NCBI GenBank assembly: GCA_020722015.1 | Contig: DYLQ01000011.1 | Span: 1-45,878 of the forward strand | From: Thermotoga sp. | Lineage (GTDB): Bacteria > Thermotogota > Thermotogae > Mesoaciditogales > Mesoaciditogaceae | Direction: 5' to 3' | Length of the DNA stretch: 45,878 bases | Shown here: one piece after another, positions 1 through 7,453 of the stretch | How the letters are laid out: every line of letters starts with the position of its first letter | How positions within the stretch are numbered: the first letter of the stretch is position 1 | The notes under the pieces: model-generated | Databases searched by the model: none | The model's input: only the letters and a program-made list of their open reading frames with translations | Told to the model about the DNA's origin: nothing | Made by a program: the position numbers and the translations under genes

Positions 1-18
1 AGAAAGAGGTGTTTTAAA

Positions 19-459
19 ACGGCAAGACCTCAGAAATACAGGATGATCGAATATGCCCTTAAACCGATCGAATTTTCTCCCAATAAGCCTGTTGAAGGAG
101 AAGTAGAACTTTCTATGGATGAACTTGAAGCCTTGCGCCTCGCAGATATTGAGAAGATGTATCAAGCAGATGCGGCAAAACTCATGGGTGTATCAAGGCA
201 AACATTCGGAAGGATCATAGATTCTGCCCATGCGAAGATCACAGACGCGATTCTCAATTCAAAGAGGCTAAAAACGGGAAAAGTTGGAAATTGCAGGGTG
301 ATCAAATTGATGAAATGTGAACAATGTGGAAAAATTTTCCGTGTCCCTGTTGATTATCAAAATCATGAATGCCCGTATTGCCATGAACACCATGTACACG
401 AGTTAAGTCAACTCCCCATCACCAAAGTCGAAGACACTCAAATGCCCAAAGAGAGGTAG
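19..459 (+). CDS. DUF134 family predicted DNA-binding protein
   Basis: The protein looks like the DUF134 family: an N-terminal helix-turn-helix resembling a sigma-4 region (AAKLMGVSRQTFGRII) and a C-terminal zinc ribbon with CEQCGK and CPYCHEHH. Members are predicted small DNA-binding regulators; their target is not known. The first ATG is at 43, but family members begin with an ARP.K.R segment, and here the codons ARPQKYR lie just upstream of it, after an ACG codon at 19. A good ribosome site, AAAGAGGTG, sits 7 bases before that ACG. The frame stays open to the window edge, so a start outside the window is also possible. The gene ends 6 bases from the convergent SNF2 gene. Family assignment is confident; the start is not. 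Confidence 0.82.
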   Translation, partial: TARPQKYRMIEYALKPIEFSPNKPVEGEVELSMDELEALRLADIEKMYQADAAKLMGVSRQTFGRIIDSAHAKITDAILNSKRLKTGKVGNCRVIKLMKCEQCGKIFRVPVDYQNHECPYCHEHHVHELSQLPITKVEDTQMPKER

Positions 460-465
460 ATATAT

Positions 466-3216
466 TCAATCAAGTTTGAAAAGCTCTGTAAGTTCATCGT
501 TTGACAGATCTCCTATCCATTTTTCGCCTGCTTTTATGACGGAATCGGATACCTTCCTTTTCTCTCTCAACATCTTATCTATCTTTTCTTCGAGTGTTCC
601 GGAAGTTATAAGCCTGTGAACTATGACGTTTTTATTCTGTCCTATTCTGAAAGTTCTGTCCGTTCCTTGATCTTCGACGGCCGGATTCCACCACAAATCG
701 TAGTGAATCACATGATTTGCGGCAGTTAAATTAAGCCCTGTTCCTCCTGCTTTTATGGTTAAAATCATTAAAGGTTTTGAATGCTTGGTTTGAAATTCAT
801 TTACCATGGCATCCCTTTTAGCTCTCGAAAGCTCTCCGTGAAAAAACAAAGGCTCTATGCCGAATTCCGAAGAAATCATTTCAGCCAATAAATCCCCCAT
901 TTCTTTGTATTGTGTGAAGATCACGGCTTTTTGATTCACATCTAAGATATCCGTGAGAATTTCGATCGTTCTTTCGGCTTTGCCGGACGATTCTGTTTTG
1001 GGCTTTCCAAGTTTTGTGTAATGAACAGGATGATTGCATATCTGCTTAAGAGCGGTCAAAATTCTGAAAATGGCACCGCTTCTTGACGCTTTACTTTCGG
1101 CGTCGTAAAGTTTCTCCATTTCGTTTTTTGCAACCTGCTTGTAAAGAACAGCCTGCTCGGTCTTCAGCTCGACATGATCGTCGATGATTATCTTATCGGG
1201 CAAATCTTTTATTATGTCTTTGTCTATTTTCATCCTTCTCATCATGAAAGGAGAAACAACACGCTTCAATTCATCGATCTTGTCTTTATCTCCGTCTTTT
1301 TCTATGGGAATTGAGTATGTTTTGATAAACCATTCTTTTTTGCCGAGATAATCGGGCATCAAAAAATCGTAAATGCTCCACAGTTCCGTCAGCCTGTTTT
1401 CTATTGGCGTACCCGTGAGAGCGACCTTTGAATCTGCTTTTATAGATTTCACGGAAAGACTCTGAAGCGTTGTGCTGTTTTTTATGTTTTGAGCTTCGTC
1501 TATTATCGCGTAAGACCATTTTATACTTCTCAATTTGTCAATATCGCTCCTTACGACACCGTAAGATGTTATGATCACATCCATGTCGTTAACATTCATC
1601 GCTCTGTCGGATCCATGATAAATCATCGTCCTCATCGAAGGGGCGAATTTTTCAATTTCATTCTTCCAATTTCCTATAAGTGTGGTAGGACATATCACAA
1701 GAGCAGGTTTTTGAAGTTTACCCATCTCAATTTTCTTGAGAATGACGGATATAACCTGAACTGTCTTTCCAAGGCCCATATCATCCGCAAGGCAAACGCC
1801 GAATCCCTTTTCCGTGTTCGAATAAAGCCATTGGAAACCTCTTACCTGGTATTCTCTCAGCACATTTTCAAGGGATTTCGGAGGATGAATTGAAGATAAT
1901 TTTTTAAAATCATCGATAAATTTTTTCAAATTGTCATCGAATTCTATCTTTACACCAAATCGCTCTCCGGAAAACAAAAATCTCAACGCTTCCGCATTCG
2001 AAGACACAGAAGGCGCTTTTGCCGCCTTCTGAATGAGCGCACGCATTTCGTCAGGATCGATGAAAACATAACTGTCCTTAAGCGCCACTATGCCTTTTGT
2101 TTTATCGTAAAGATTCGAAAGTTCTTCCGGCGAAAGTTCCTGATCTCCTATCTTTACCTTCCATTTGAATTCAAAAATGTCATCAAGCGTAAGATATGAC
2201 TTCACATGATCTTTTTTGTTTTTCGTCAGTGCGATCAACCCGAGCTCCGGTTTCCATATCTTTTTCAGTTCCTTTGGAAGCAAAATTTTAACTCCGAGTG
2301 ACCTTAAAATATGCTGGCCGTTGATTATGAAATCTTTTAAATCTTCTATTTCAAGATTCTTAATCTTTCCCATTTGGGCAACTTTTTCAACAAGAGGACT
2401 GTATTTTGTTATCACTCCGAGCTGTTTGAAAATTTCAGTGCGCTCATCTTCGATGCTTTCCGTTTTCAAAAAACGATTAAACTCGATCGGCAAATCAAGA
2501 GAATCTGTTTTTCTCTCAACGAAAAGTTCCATGTCAAATCCTTCTTCACCTTTTTCAATACCCACAACAAGAGCGTGATCTCCTCCGCTGATGTCCAAAA
2601 CGCTCAACCAGTTCGAAAGATTCGCAAAAGTTTGTTTCTCTTCAAATTTTTCCACTTTGTAAATTTCTCCGAGAAAGAAAGTGTTTAAAAATTTATCCTT
2701 TAGCACTTTCAAATAGTCATATTTGTACTTGATTATTTCGTTTATGATCAAAGTAAGCACGTAAGCTCCCGTAAAATCGCGTCTTAAAATCTTATCCTCA
2801 TCGTTTATCACGATATCTTTGGGAGCTATCGAAGAAAGATAATTCACATATTCGGCTTGCGAAAAAGCCGGAACAAAATCAACTTTGAAATCGCCGTTTC
2901 CGCCCACTCTTGAAGCTTTAGGCATTATAAGCCCACCGGCTACGAGCTTTTTTGCAAAAGTGAATGCTTTTTTGAAAAAAGCCGAATATTCGCTGTCGTT
3001 TTCATCCGCAACCATGGATATATTTTTGAAAAAGTCATAAAAATCCGAAAATTCGGCAACCCTGAAAGTTGATTCATCATCGTATCCGGTGGTAACATAT
3101 TTCATCGTATCTTTTTCAGATTTTTTCTTTTTCCCCTTCGCAGAAAAGTTAATTTTACGCTTTTTGTCGATCTTTATTTCTCCCGTATAAATCACAAGCG
3201 GTTTCGGGCCGAACAA
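466..3216 (-). CDS. SNF2-family DNA-dependent ATPase (helicase-like)
   Basis: This is a Swi2/Snf2 double-stranded DNA translocase. A poorly conserved N-terminal part (residues 1-450) precedes the ATPase core. Motif I is DDMGLGKT near residue 478, motif II is DEAQ near 573, motif III is ALTGTPIENR near 600, and the C-terminal helicase lobe carries GGTGLNL and QGTDRTFRIGQ. It follows a SWIM zinc-finger gene on the same strand, so the two probably act together on DNA or chromatin-like substrates, as such gene pairs do in other bacteria. The role (repair, transcription recycling or defence) cannot be read from sequence. The TTG start at 3216 has no ribosome site, and the same frame stays open upstream to about 3340 with protein-like content, so the true N-terminus is probably longer. 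Confidence 0.93.
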   Translation of the reverse strand: MFGPKPLVIYTGEIKIDKKRKINFSAKGKKKKSEKDTMKYVTTGYDDESTFRVAEFSDFYDFFKNISMVADENDSEYSAFFKKAFTFAKKLVAGGLIMPKASRVGGNGDFKVDFVPAFSQAEYVNYLSSIAPKDIVINDEDKILRRDFTGAYVLTLIINEIIKYKYDYLKVLKDKFLNTFFLGEIYKVEKFEEKQTFANLSNWLSVLDISGGDHALVVGIEKGEEGFDMELFVERKTDSLDLPIEFNRFLKTESIEDERTEIFKQLGVITKYSPLVEKVAQMGKIKNLEIEDLKDFIINGQHILRSLGVKILLPKELKKIWKPELGLIALTKNKKDHVKSYLTLDDIFEFKWKVKIGDQELSPEELSNLYDKTKGIVALKDSYVFIDPDEMRALIQKAAKAPSVSSNAEALRFLFSGERFGVKIEFDDNLKKFIDDFKKLSSIHPPKSLENVLREYQVRGFQWLYSNTEKGFGVCLADDMGLGKTVQVISVILKKIEMGKLQKPALVICPTTLIGNWKNEIEKFAPSMRTMIYHGSDRAMNVNDMDVIITSYGVVRSDIDKLRSIKWSYAIIDEAQNIKNSTTLQSLSVKSIKADSKVALTGTPIENRLTELWSIYDFLMPDYLGKKEWFIKTYSIPIEKDGDKDKIDELKRVVSPFMMRRMKIDKDIIKDLPDKIIIDDHVELKTEQAVLYKQVAKNEMEKLYDAESKASRSGAIFRILTALKQICNHPVHYTKLGKPKTESSGKAERTIEILTDILDVNQKAVIFTQYKEMGDLLAEMISSEFGIEPLFFHGELSRAKRDAMVNEFQTKHSKPLMILTIKAGGTGLNLTAANHVIHYDLWWNPAVEDQGTDRTFRIGQNKNVIVHRLITSGTLEEKIDKMLREKRKVSDSVIKAGEKWIGDLSNDELTELFKLD

Positions 3217-3283
3217 TATCTTAAAAGTCGAATCTTTGAAGTAAAAATGCTCTTCGACGGTATTCCCGAAATTCTCAAAATAT

Positions 3284-4012
3284 TCATTTTGGGGATTCGA
3301 AATGAAAACATAAAAAATCTCTGAGTTTTTCTTTGAAATTCAAATATTTGTAAAATAACGGATCATCATCAAGAAGATCTATAACTTTTAAAAAACTTTC
3401 TGCTTTTGAATCTAACCTTACCTCTTCCGTTTTCTGCGGATCCGACGCCTGGCTTTCGTCCACAAAGACGTATTCCTGAACATTCTGCTTTAAACCCGAA
3501 ATTTTCATCATCCATTCTTTGGATATTCCGCGCATTTCAAAGAGCAGAAAGGGATCTTTGTCTATTTCGAAGGCAATCACGTAATAAACGGCGGCAAGGT
3601 GTTTACACGGATTTGCCCAGTCCGGGCATGAACAATCGGCTTCTATTTCGTTCCAGGAAGCGGGAAAAAGATCGATGCCTTTTTTGATCAAAAGCTCATT
3701 CAACTCTGAAGGAATCTGACCGACAAGTATGCGCGCCGCAAGATCCGGCCTTCCAATTATCACAGACTCTAAAATTGCTTTTTCTCTTTCGCCGAAAGGT
3801 TTCAACGTCATATGTTCGCGATACGGATGAGGTCTTGATCCCCGAACGCTTGCCTTTATTTGTCCGCCGTTAATTTCAACTTTCAGGACATTTCCATTCT
3901 TCGCGTAACTTCTTCCCCTCGGAAGCCTGTTTTCGTCTATGTCTATTTTTTCAATGGCTCTGATCCATCTCTGGCCCCACCATGTAAGCCCGAATTTGTA
4001 CCTTTCTGCCAC
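3284..4012 (-). CDS. SWIM zinc-finger protein
   Basis: A 242-residue protein with a SWIM zinc finger, CSCPDWANPCKHLAAVYY, at about residues 126-144 (a CxCx-n-CxH pattern). SWIM domains bind DNA or proteins, and this form (WWGQRW near the N-terminus) is typically encoded next to an SNF2 ATPase. The GTG start at 4012 has a clear GGAGG site 7 bases upstream. The gene is first in a two-gene unit with the SNF2 gene, whose probable N-terminal coding overlaps the end of this one. A plausible reading is that it is the targeting subunit of the SNF2 motor. Domain recognition is firm; the function is inferred. Confidence 0.88.
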   Translation of the reverse strand: MAERYKFGLTWWGQRWIRAIEKIDIDENRLPRGRSYAKNGNVLKVEINGGQIKASVRGSRPHPYREHMTLKPFGEREKAILESVIIGRPDLAARILVGQIPSELNELLIKKGIDLFPASWNEIEADCSCPDWANPCKHLAAVYYVIAFEIDKDPFLLFEMRGISKEWMMKISGLKQNVQEYVFVDESQASDPQKTEEVRLDSKAESFLKVIDLLDDDPLFYKYLNFKEKLRDFLCFHFESPK

Positions 4013-4042
4013 TTTTGTTCCTCCAATGATTTCATTTTAATT

Positions 4043-4196
4043 ATATACTAAATCTTTTTTAAAACCAGCATGTAAATTCAAATTTGACGGAGAGCAAATT
4101 GCCTTGCAGGTGGCCTCCGCAGCGAAGCGAGGACCAGACACCGAAAGGTAATTGCTGAAGTCAAATGACCTCATTTTTAAAATTGGTTTAGTATAT
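4043..4196. repeat. Dispersed inverted-repeat element, copy 1
   Basis: This 154-bp element begins ATATACTAAATC and ends in TTGGTTTAGTATAT, so its ends are inverted repeats. The interior also pairs with itself: TTTGAC...GCAAATTGCCTT on the left matches GGTAATTGCTGAAGTCAAA on the right. A GC-rich core contains AGCGAGGACCAGACACCGA. A near-identical copy lies at 38962-39116 and a partial one at 45672-45722. It codes for nothing and sits between the divergent SWIM and cysE genes. It could be a MITE-like mobile element or a structured transcript. Confidence 0.85.
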
Positions 4197-4212
4197 CATC
4201 AAAAAGTTCATG

Positions 4213-4231
4213 GTATACCAAATCTTTTTCA
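4213..4231 (+). repeat. Fragment matching the left end of the dispersed element
   Basis: These 19 bases match the left end of the element (compare 38962-38980) at 17 of 19 positions and lie 16 bp after copy 1. This is probably a decayed second end or a partial tandem insertion. It could be chance in AT-rich DNA. Confidence 0.4.
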
Positions 4232-4251
4232 GAGTTGTATTTACGATCCTG

Positions 4252-4280
4252 TTGATTTTTTATACATTTTATGTTATATT
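4252..4280 (+). promoter_or_regulatory. Probable cysE promoter (extended -10)
   Basis: TTGATT at 4252-4257 and TATATT at 4275-4280 are 17 bp apart, with a TG one base before the -10 box. Transcription would start near 4287, ahead of the AGGAGTGG ribosome site at 4306. This argues that the upstream hydrophobic reading frame from 4210 is not translated. Confidence 0.6.
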
Positions 4281-4323
4281 ATTCACGAGTATAATTGTCT
4301 ACTTTAGGAGTGGTTTTCATGGG

Positions 4324-4974
4324 GTGCTTTTGTTCATCAGAGATCTTAAACTTACCTTTCGTGCAATAAGAGAAGATTACAGACTTGGAATGAAGTTAGA
4401 TCCTTCGGTTAAGTCTGGCCTTGATATTTCTCTCTTTTCTCCTTCGTTTCACGGATTGATGCTTTACCGATTTTCACACTTCTTTTGGAAATCAAAGATG
4501 AAATCTATAGCCATGATCCTCAGGTATTTAAACCGGGTGCTTTACAAAATGGATATACATCCTGCTGCAGAGATAGAATGTGGTATATTCATAGATCACG
4601 GCATAGGCGTTGTTATAGGGGAAACAACTTCTATTGGTCGTGGAACCTTGATATACCATGGTGTTACCCTTGGAACTGCAAGGGTGATGAAAGGGAAAAG
4701 GCATCCAACAGTTGGAAGAAATGTCATGATAGGAGCAAATGCCGTGGTGCTTGGTCCTGTGGTGATAGGTGACGGTGCAAAGATAGGGGCAAATGCTGTT
4801 GTCCTCAAAGATGTCCCTGCAATGGCAACAGCCGTAGGAAATCCCGCAAAAATCATAGAAAGAAAGGTGACAATGCGTGAATTTGATCTCTGTGATAGGC
4901 AAGACGCCGATCGTGAATTTGAAGACGATGAGTCAGATTTGGATAAAATTGGAGAAAACAAATCCGGCAGGTAG
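4324..4974 (+). CDS. cysE: Serine O-acetyltransferase
   Basis: Makes O-acetylserine from serine and acetyl-CoA, the first committed step of cysteine synthesis. An N-terminal helical domain is followed by left-handed beta-helix hexapeptide repeats with the CysE signatures FIDHGIGVVIGET and YHGVTLG, then KRHPT. I chose GTG 4324 (216 aa, normal for the family) because a promoter and an AGGAG site lie just before it. An upstream ATG at 4210 would add a 38-residue hydrophobic stretch that family members lack. The last 98 bases overlap cysK in another frame, giving an acidic 30-residue tail. It is first gene of a cysE-cysK-PP-loop operon. Confidence 0.92.
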   Translation: MLLFIRDLKLTFRAIREDYRLGMKLDPSVKSGLDISLFSPSFHGLMLYRFSHFFWKSKMKSIAMILRYLNRVLYKMDIHPAAEIECGIFIDHGIGVVIGETTSIGRGTLIYHGVTLGTARVMKGKRHPTVGRNVMIGANAVVLGPVVIGDGAKIGANAVVLKDVPAMATAVGNPAKIIERKVTMREFDLCDRQDADREFEDDESDLDKIGENKSGR

Positions 4975-5752
4975 TGTAAAAGACAGAATTGCTTTTGGAA
5001 TGATAAACGATGCTTTAAAAAGTAATCTCATAAAAGCAGGTTCTACGATCGTTGAGCCGACTTCTGGAAACACAGGCATAGGTCTTGCGATGATAGGTTT
5101 ATATTACGATGTAAAGGTTATTTTGACAATGCCAGAAAATCTAACGGTCGAAAGAAGGAAAATTCTCGAACTTTACGGTGCAGAACTTATTTTGACGCCC
5201 GCAAATTTGGGAATGAAAGGTGCAATTGAAAAAGCAAAAGAAATTGTCAAGGCAGAAGGTGCGGTGATACTTAATCAATTCGAAAATCCTTCAAACCCAA
5301 AGATTCATTTCCTCACAACTGGTCCTGAAATCTTGTCTCAAATGAATTACGATCTTGATGCTGTGGTATGCGGGGTTGGGACTGGTGGAACTGTATCCGG
5401 AATAGGAAGATTCATGAAACAATTTTCTAAAAATGTAAAGATATTTGCAGTTGAACCTTCAGAATCTCCCGTTATATCAGGAGGCAATCCCTCCGCGCAC
5501 GGAATTCAAGGAATAGGAGCAGGATTTATTCCAAAAAATTATGATCCTTCTGTTGTAGATAAAGTGTTAACTGTTTCAACGGATGAAGCCAAGGATATGA
5601 CAAGCTATCTCTCAAAAAGAGAAGGATTATTTCTTGGAATTTCCTCTGGAGCGGCCGTGGCGGCGGCAAGGAAGATCATCGACTATTTTGATCTGAAAAG
5701 GATCGTCGTGATAGCGCCAGATGGAGGTGAAAAATATCTCTCAATTTGGTGA
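4877..5752 (+). CDS. cysK: Cysteine synthase (O-acetylserine sulfhydrylase)
   Basis: A PLP enzyme that replaces the acetyl group of O-acetylserine with sulfide to give cysteine. The PLP lysine is K35 in NPAGSVKDR, the substrate loop is EPTSGNTG, and the phosphate-binding glycine loop is GVGTGGTVSG. GISSGAAVAAA near the end is also typical. At 291 aa it is slightly short at the N-terminus. GTG 4877 is supported by AGGTGA six bases upstream. It starts inside cysE (98-bp overlap) and its end overlaps the PP-loop gene by 32 bp, so translation of the three is probably coupled. A cystathionine beta-synthase-like relative is less likely. Confidence 0.93.
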   Translation: MNLISVIGKTPIVNLKTMSQIWIKLEKTNPAGSVKDRIAFGMINDALKSNLIKAGSTIVEPTSGNTGIGLAMIGLYYDVKVILTMPENLTVERRKILELYGAELILTPANLGMKGAIEKAKEIVKAEGAVILNQFENPSNPKIHFLTTGPEILSQMNYDLDAVVCGVGTGGTVSGIGRFMKQFSKNVKIFAVEPSESPVISGGNPSAHGIQGIGAGFIPKNYDPSVVDKVLTVSTDEAKDMTSYLSKREGLFLGISSGAAVAAARKIIDYFDLKRIVVIAPDGGEKYLSIW

Positions 5753-6701
5753 TGTCAATTCCATAATAGATGACATAAGAAATACAGTTGGAGACAAAAA
5801 ACTTTACGTGGCCTTTTCGGGAGGACTTGACTCAAGTGTTGTTGCCGTTCTTTCAAAGATGGCGCTCGGTAGTGAAAAAGTTGAACTTGTAACGACGAAG
5901 TTCGATTTCACGTACCCCCAAACAATTGAAATAGTGCAGAAATTTTCATCTGATGTCGGATTAAAACATGTCTTTGTCGATGGTTCTGAATGGCAAAAGA
6001 AAATATGGAAATCCGGTCCAGCGTGTAATGCATGTACGAGAGGGCCAAAACTTCAAAGCGTCAAAAATTACGCCAAAGATGGTATAGTTGCAACTGGGGC
6101 AGAACTTGAAGACACTTGGGGACAACAGGGAATAAAAATAAACGACGGGATATATTCTCCTATTTCTCATCTATCAAGATCCCAAGTCCGAGAGATGGCA
6201 AATTTTTTGAACTTGAAGATAGAAAAAATAGGAGAAAATTCAAGAAGAGAAGGATGCATTTTAAAGCATTTGCTTAAGATGATGACCTCTGAGTACCACA
6301 ACAAAGCGGTCTATGAATCCAACGTGCAATTGATGAAGATCATAAAAATGCATTTAATGAACTTTTCAATTGCAAATGTGAAGATCATAGGGCCACTTTC
6401 CAAAAATTTTGCCCTTGTAAATCTTCAACCATTTCCGGATCCGGACACCGAATTTTTGAAAGAGGTAAAGGACATTATAGGTTCAATCCCCCAAATAGAA
6501 AAGGTTGAAATAATCGATAGGCCCATTAAACTTAAAGTCATAGCCAATCCAGGCATATACAACGATGAGAAGGCGAGATATTGGGTGGAAAACGGGAGAT
6601 TAAAGCCTGACTTTGCATTTCCAATCTCTGTAGCATGGCAAATTTCAAAGAACGACAGGTTGAATACCTTTCAAGTTGTCGATTACGAATTCATTTATTG
6701 A
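5721..6701 (+). CDS. PP-loop ATPase, LarE/ExsB-like, probable sulfur transferase
   Basis: An N-type ATP pyrophosphatase with the PP-loop SGGLDSS at residues 33-39. Like LarE and thiouridylase relatives, it carries cysteines placed for sulfur handling: C102 and C105 in ACNACTRGPK, and C179 in REGCILKHL. A C-terminal domain of about 120 residues is not recognised. Being third in the cysteine operon suggests it adenylates a substrate and receives or donates sulfur derived from cysteine, but the substrate is unknown. ATG 5721 lacks a ribosome site of its own. A strong GGAGGTGA lies just after it, with only a non-standard ATC (5736) at good spacing, so the exact start is uncertain. Its 3' end overlaps the convergent small ORF at 6691. 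Confidence 0.8.
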   Translation: MEVKNISQFGDVNSIIDDIRNTVGDKKLYVAFSGGLDSSVVAVLSKMALGSEKVELVTTKFDFTYPQTIEIVQKFSSDVGLKHVFVDGSEWQKKIWKSGPACNACTRGPKLQSVKNYAKDGIVATGAELEDTWGQQGIKINDGIYSPISHLSRSQVREMANFLNLKIEKIGENSRREGCILKHLLKMMTSEYHNKAVYESNVQLMKIIKMHLMNFSIANVKIIGPLSKNFALVNLQPFPDPDTEFLKEVKDIIGSIPQIEKVEIIDRPIKLKVIANPGIYNDEKARYWVENGRLKPDFAFPISVAWQISKNDRLNTFQVVDYEFIY

Positions 6702-6918
6702 AAGCCGTTATCAAAACAAGATCGTCGCCACCTATTTGAATTATGGCAACGATCTTTTCATTTTCAACCCTTATTCTTCCATTCCTTTGCAAAGTTGCGG
6801 AAGAAGTTTTTGACTCGATCATTTCCTTTAAATTCTCAAGGCCAATTTCTCGTTCTATAGACCTTTGTAATGCATGAGACCTTATGTAAAGAAATTTACC
6901 AAAAAAAGAAATGTAAAT
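6691..6918 (-). pseudogene. Small ORF without a standard start, DUF4258-like
   Basis: Immediately after the glutaredoxin stop codon, and in the same frame, an open stretch of about 75 codons runs to a stop at 6691. It reads like protein (IRSHALQRSIEREIG, then GRIRVENEKIVAIIQ), with the SHA...R pattern seen in small DUF4258-type proteins. There is no ATG, GTG or TTG in the first half. The earliest candidate is a rare ATT at 6918; the only ATG is deep inside. It may be a gene with an unusual start, a fused domain cut off by the TAA, or a decaying gene. Family assignment is weak. Confidence 0.4.
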
Positions 6919-6936
6919 TCTGAATTCTTCTGTCCT

Positions 6937-7176
6937 TTACCTCACCCCTAAGATCCTATCGATTTTATTCCTGTCAAAACCTATGACAATTTGATTTCCG
7001 AGTTCTATAACAGGTACACCATACTGATGAGTCTTCATGACCATTCTCTCTGCTTCCCTCTGATCCCTCGAAACATCTATATCCTCAAAAGGTATTCCAA
7101 GGGATTTGAAATAATTCTTTGCAGCCTTACAATGAGGACAGGTAGGAGTAGAATATATTTTTACCTTCAAAGACAA
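6937..7176 (-). CDS. Glutaredoxin-like thiol-disulfide protein
   Basis: A 79-residue glutaredoxin/NrdH-type protein with active site TCPHC (residues 12-16), the cis-proline segment YGVPVIE, and the C-terminal IGFDRNKIDRIL typical of this family. It reduces disulfides in the cytoplasm, possibly for ribonucleotide reductase or peroxide defence. TTG 7176 is preceded by AAAGGAGATGATC, a strong ribosome site. The small ORF at 6691 follows in the same frame after its TAA. Confidence 0.9.
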   Translation of the reverse strand: MSLKVKIYSTPTCPHCKAAKNYFKSLGIPFEDIDVSRDQREAERMVMKTHQYGVPVIELGNQIVIGFDRNKIDRILGVR

Positions 7177-7360
7177 TTAAGATCATCTCCTTTAATCGTT
7201 TTTCCAAATATACCTTTATAGAGTATATAATATCAAGACCTTTTATGTCAAGGATCCGAATTGAATCAAAATGATTATCTTTGTATTGTCACTTAAATGT
7301 TTTTATCAGAAAATTTTAAAAATCTTACTTCAATTTTAATCGTTAGTGCATATTGAAAGT

Positions 7361-7413
7361 ACAAAATGCCTCTTGGATTGGCGGTTATTGCACGATCTCG
7401 AGAGGCATTTTGT
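7361..7413 (-). terminator. Hairpin downstream of the solute-binding protein gene
   Basis: A perfect 13-bp inverted repeat (ACAAAATGCCTCT, with its complement at 7401-7413) encloses a 27-nt loop. The T-rich right arm and its position 40 bases past the stop of the minus-strand gene suggest a terminator. The loop is longer than usual. Confidence 0.65.
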
Positions 7414-7453
7414 TTACTTCAAACTTAAAATTAGTCTCAATCCAAACCGATTG

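Noticed and set aside
4210-4323. N-terminal membrane helix on CysE
   Set aside because: The stretch is AT-rich promoter DNA with a clear extended -10 box and starts within a repeat fragment.
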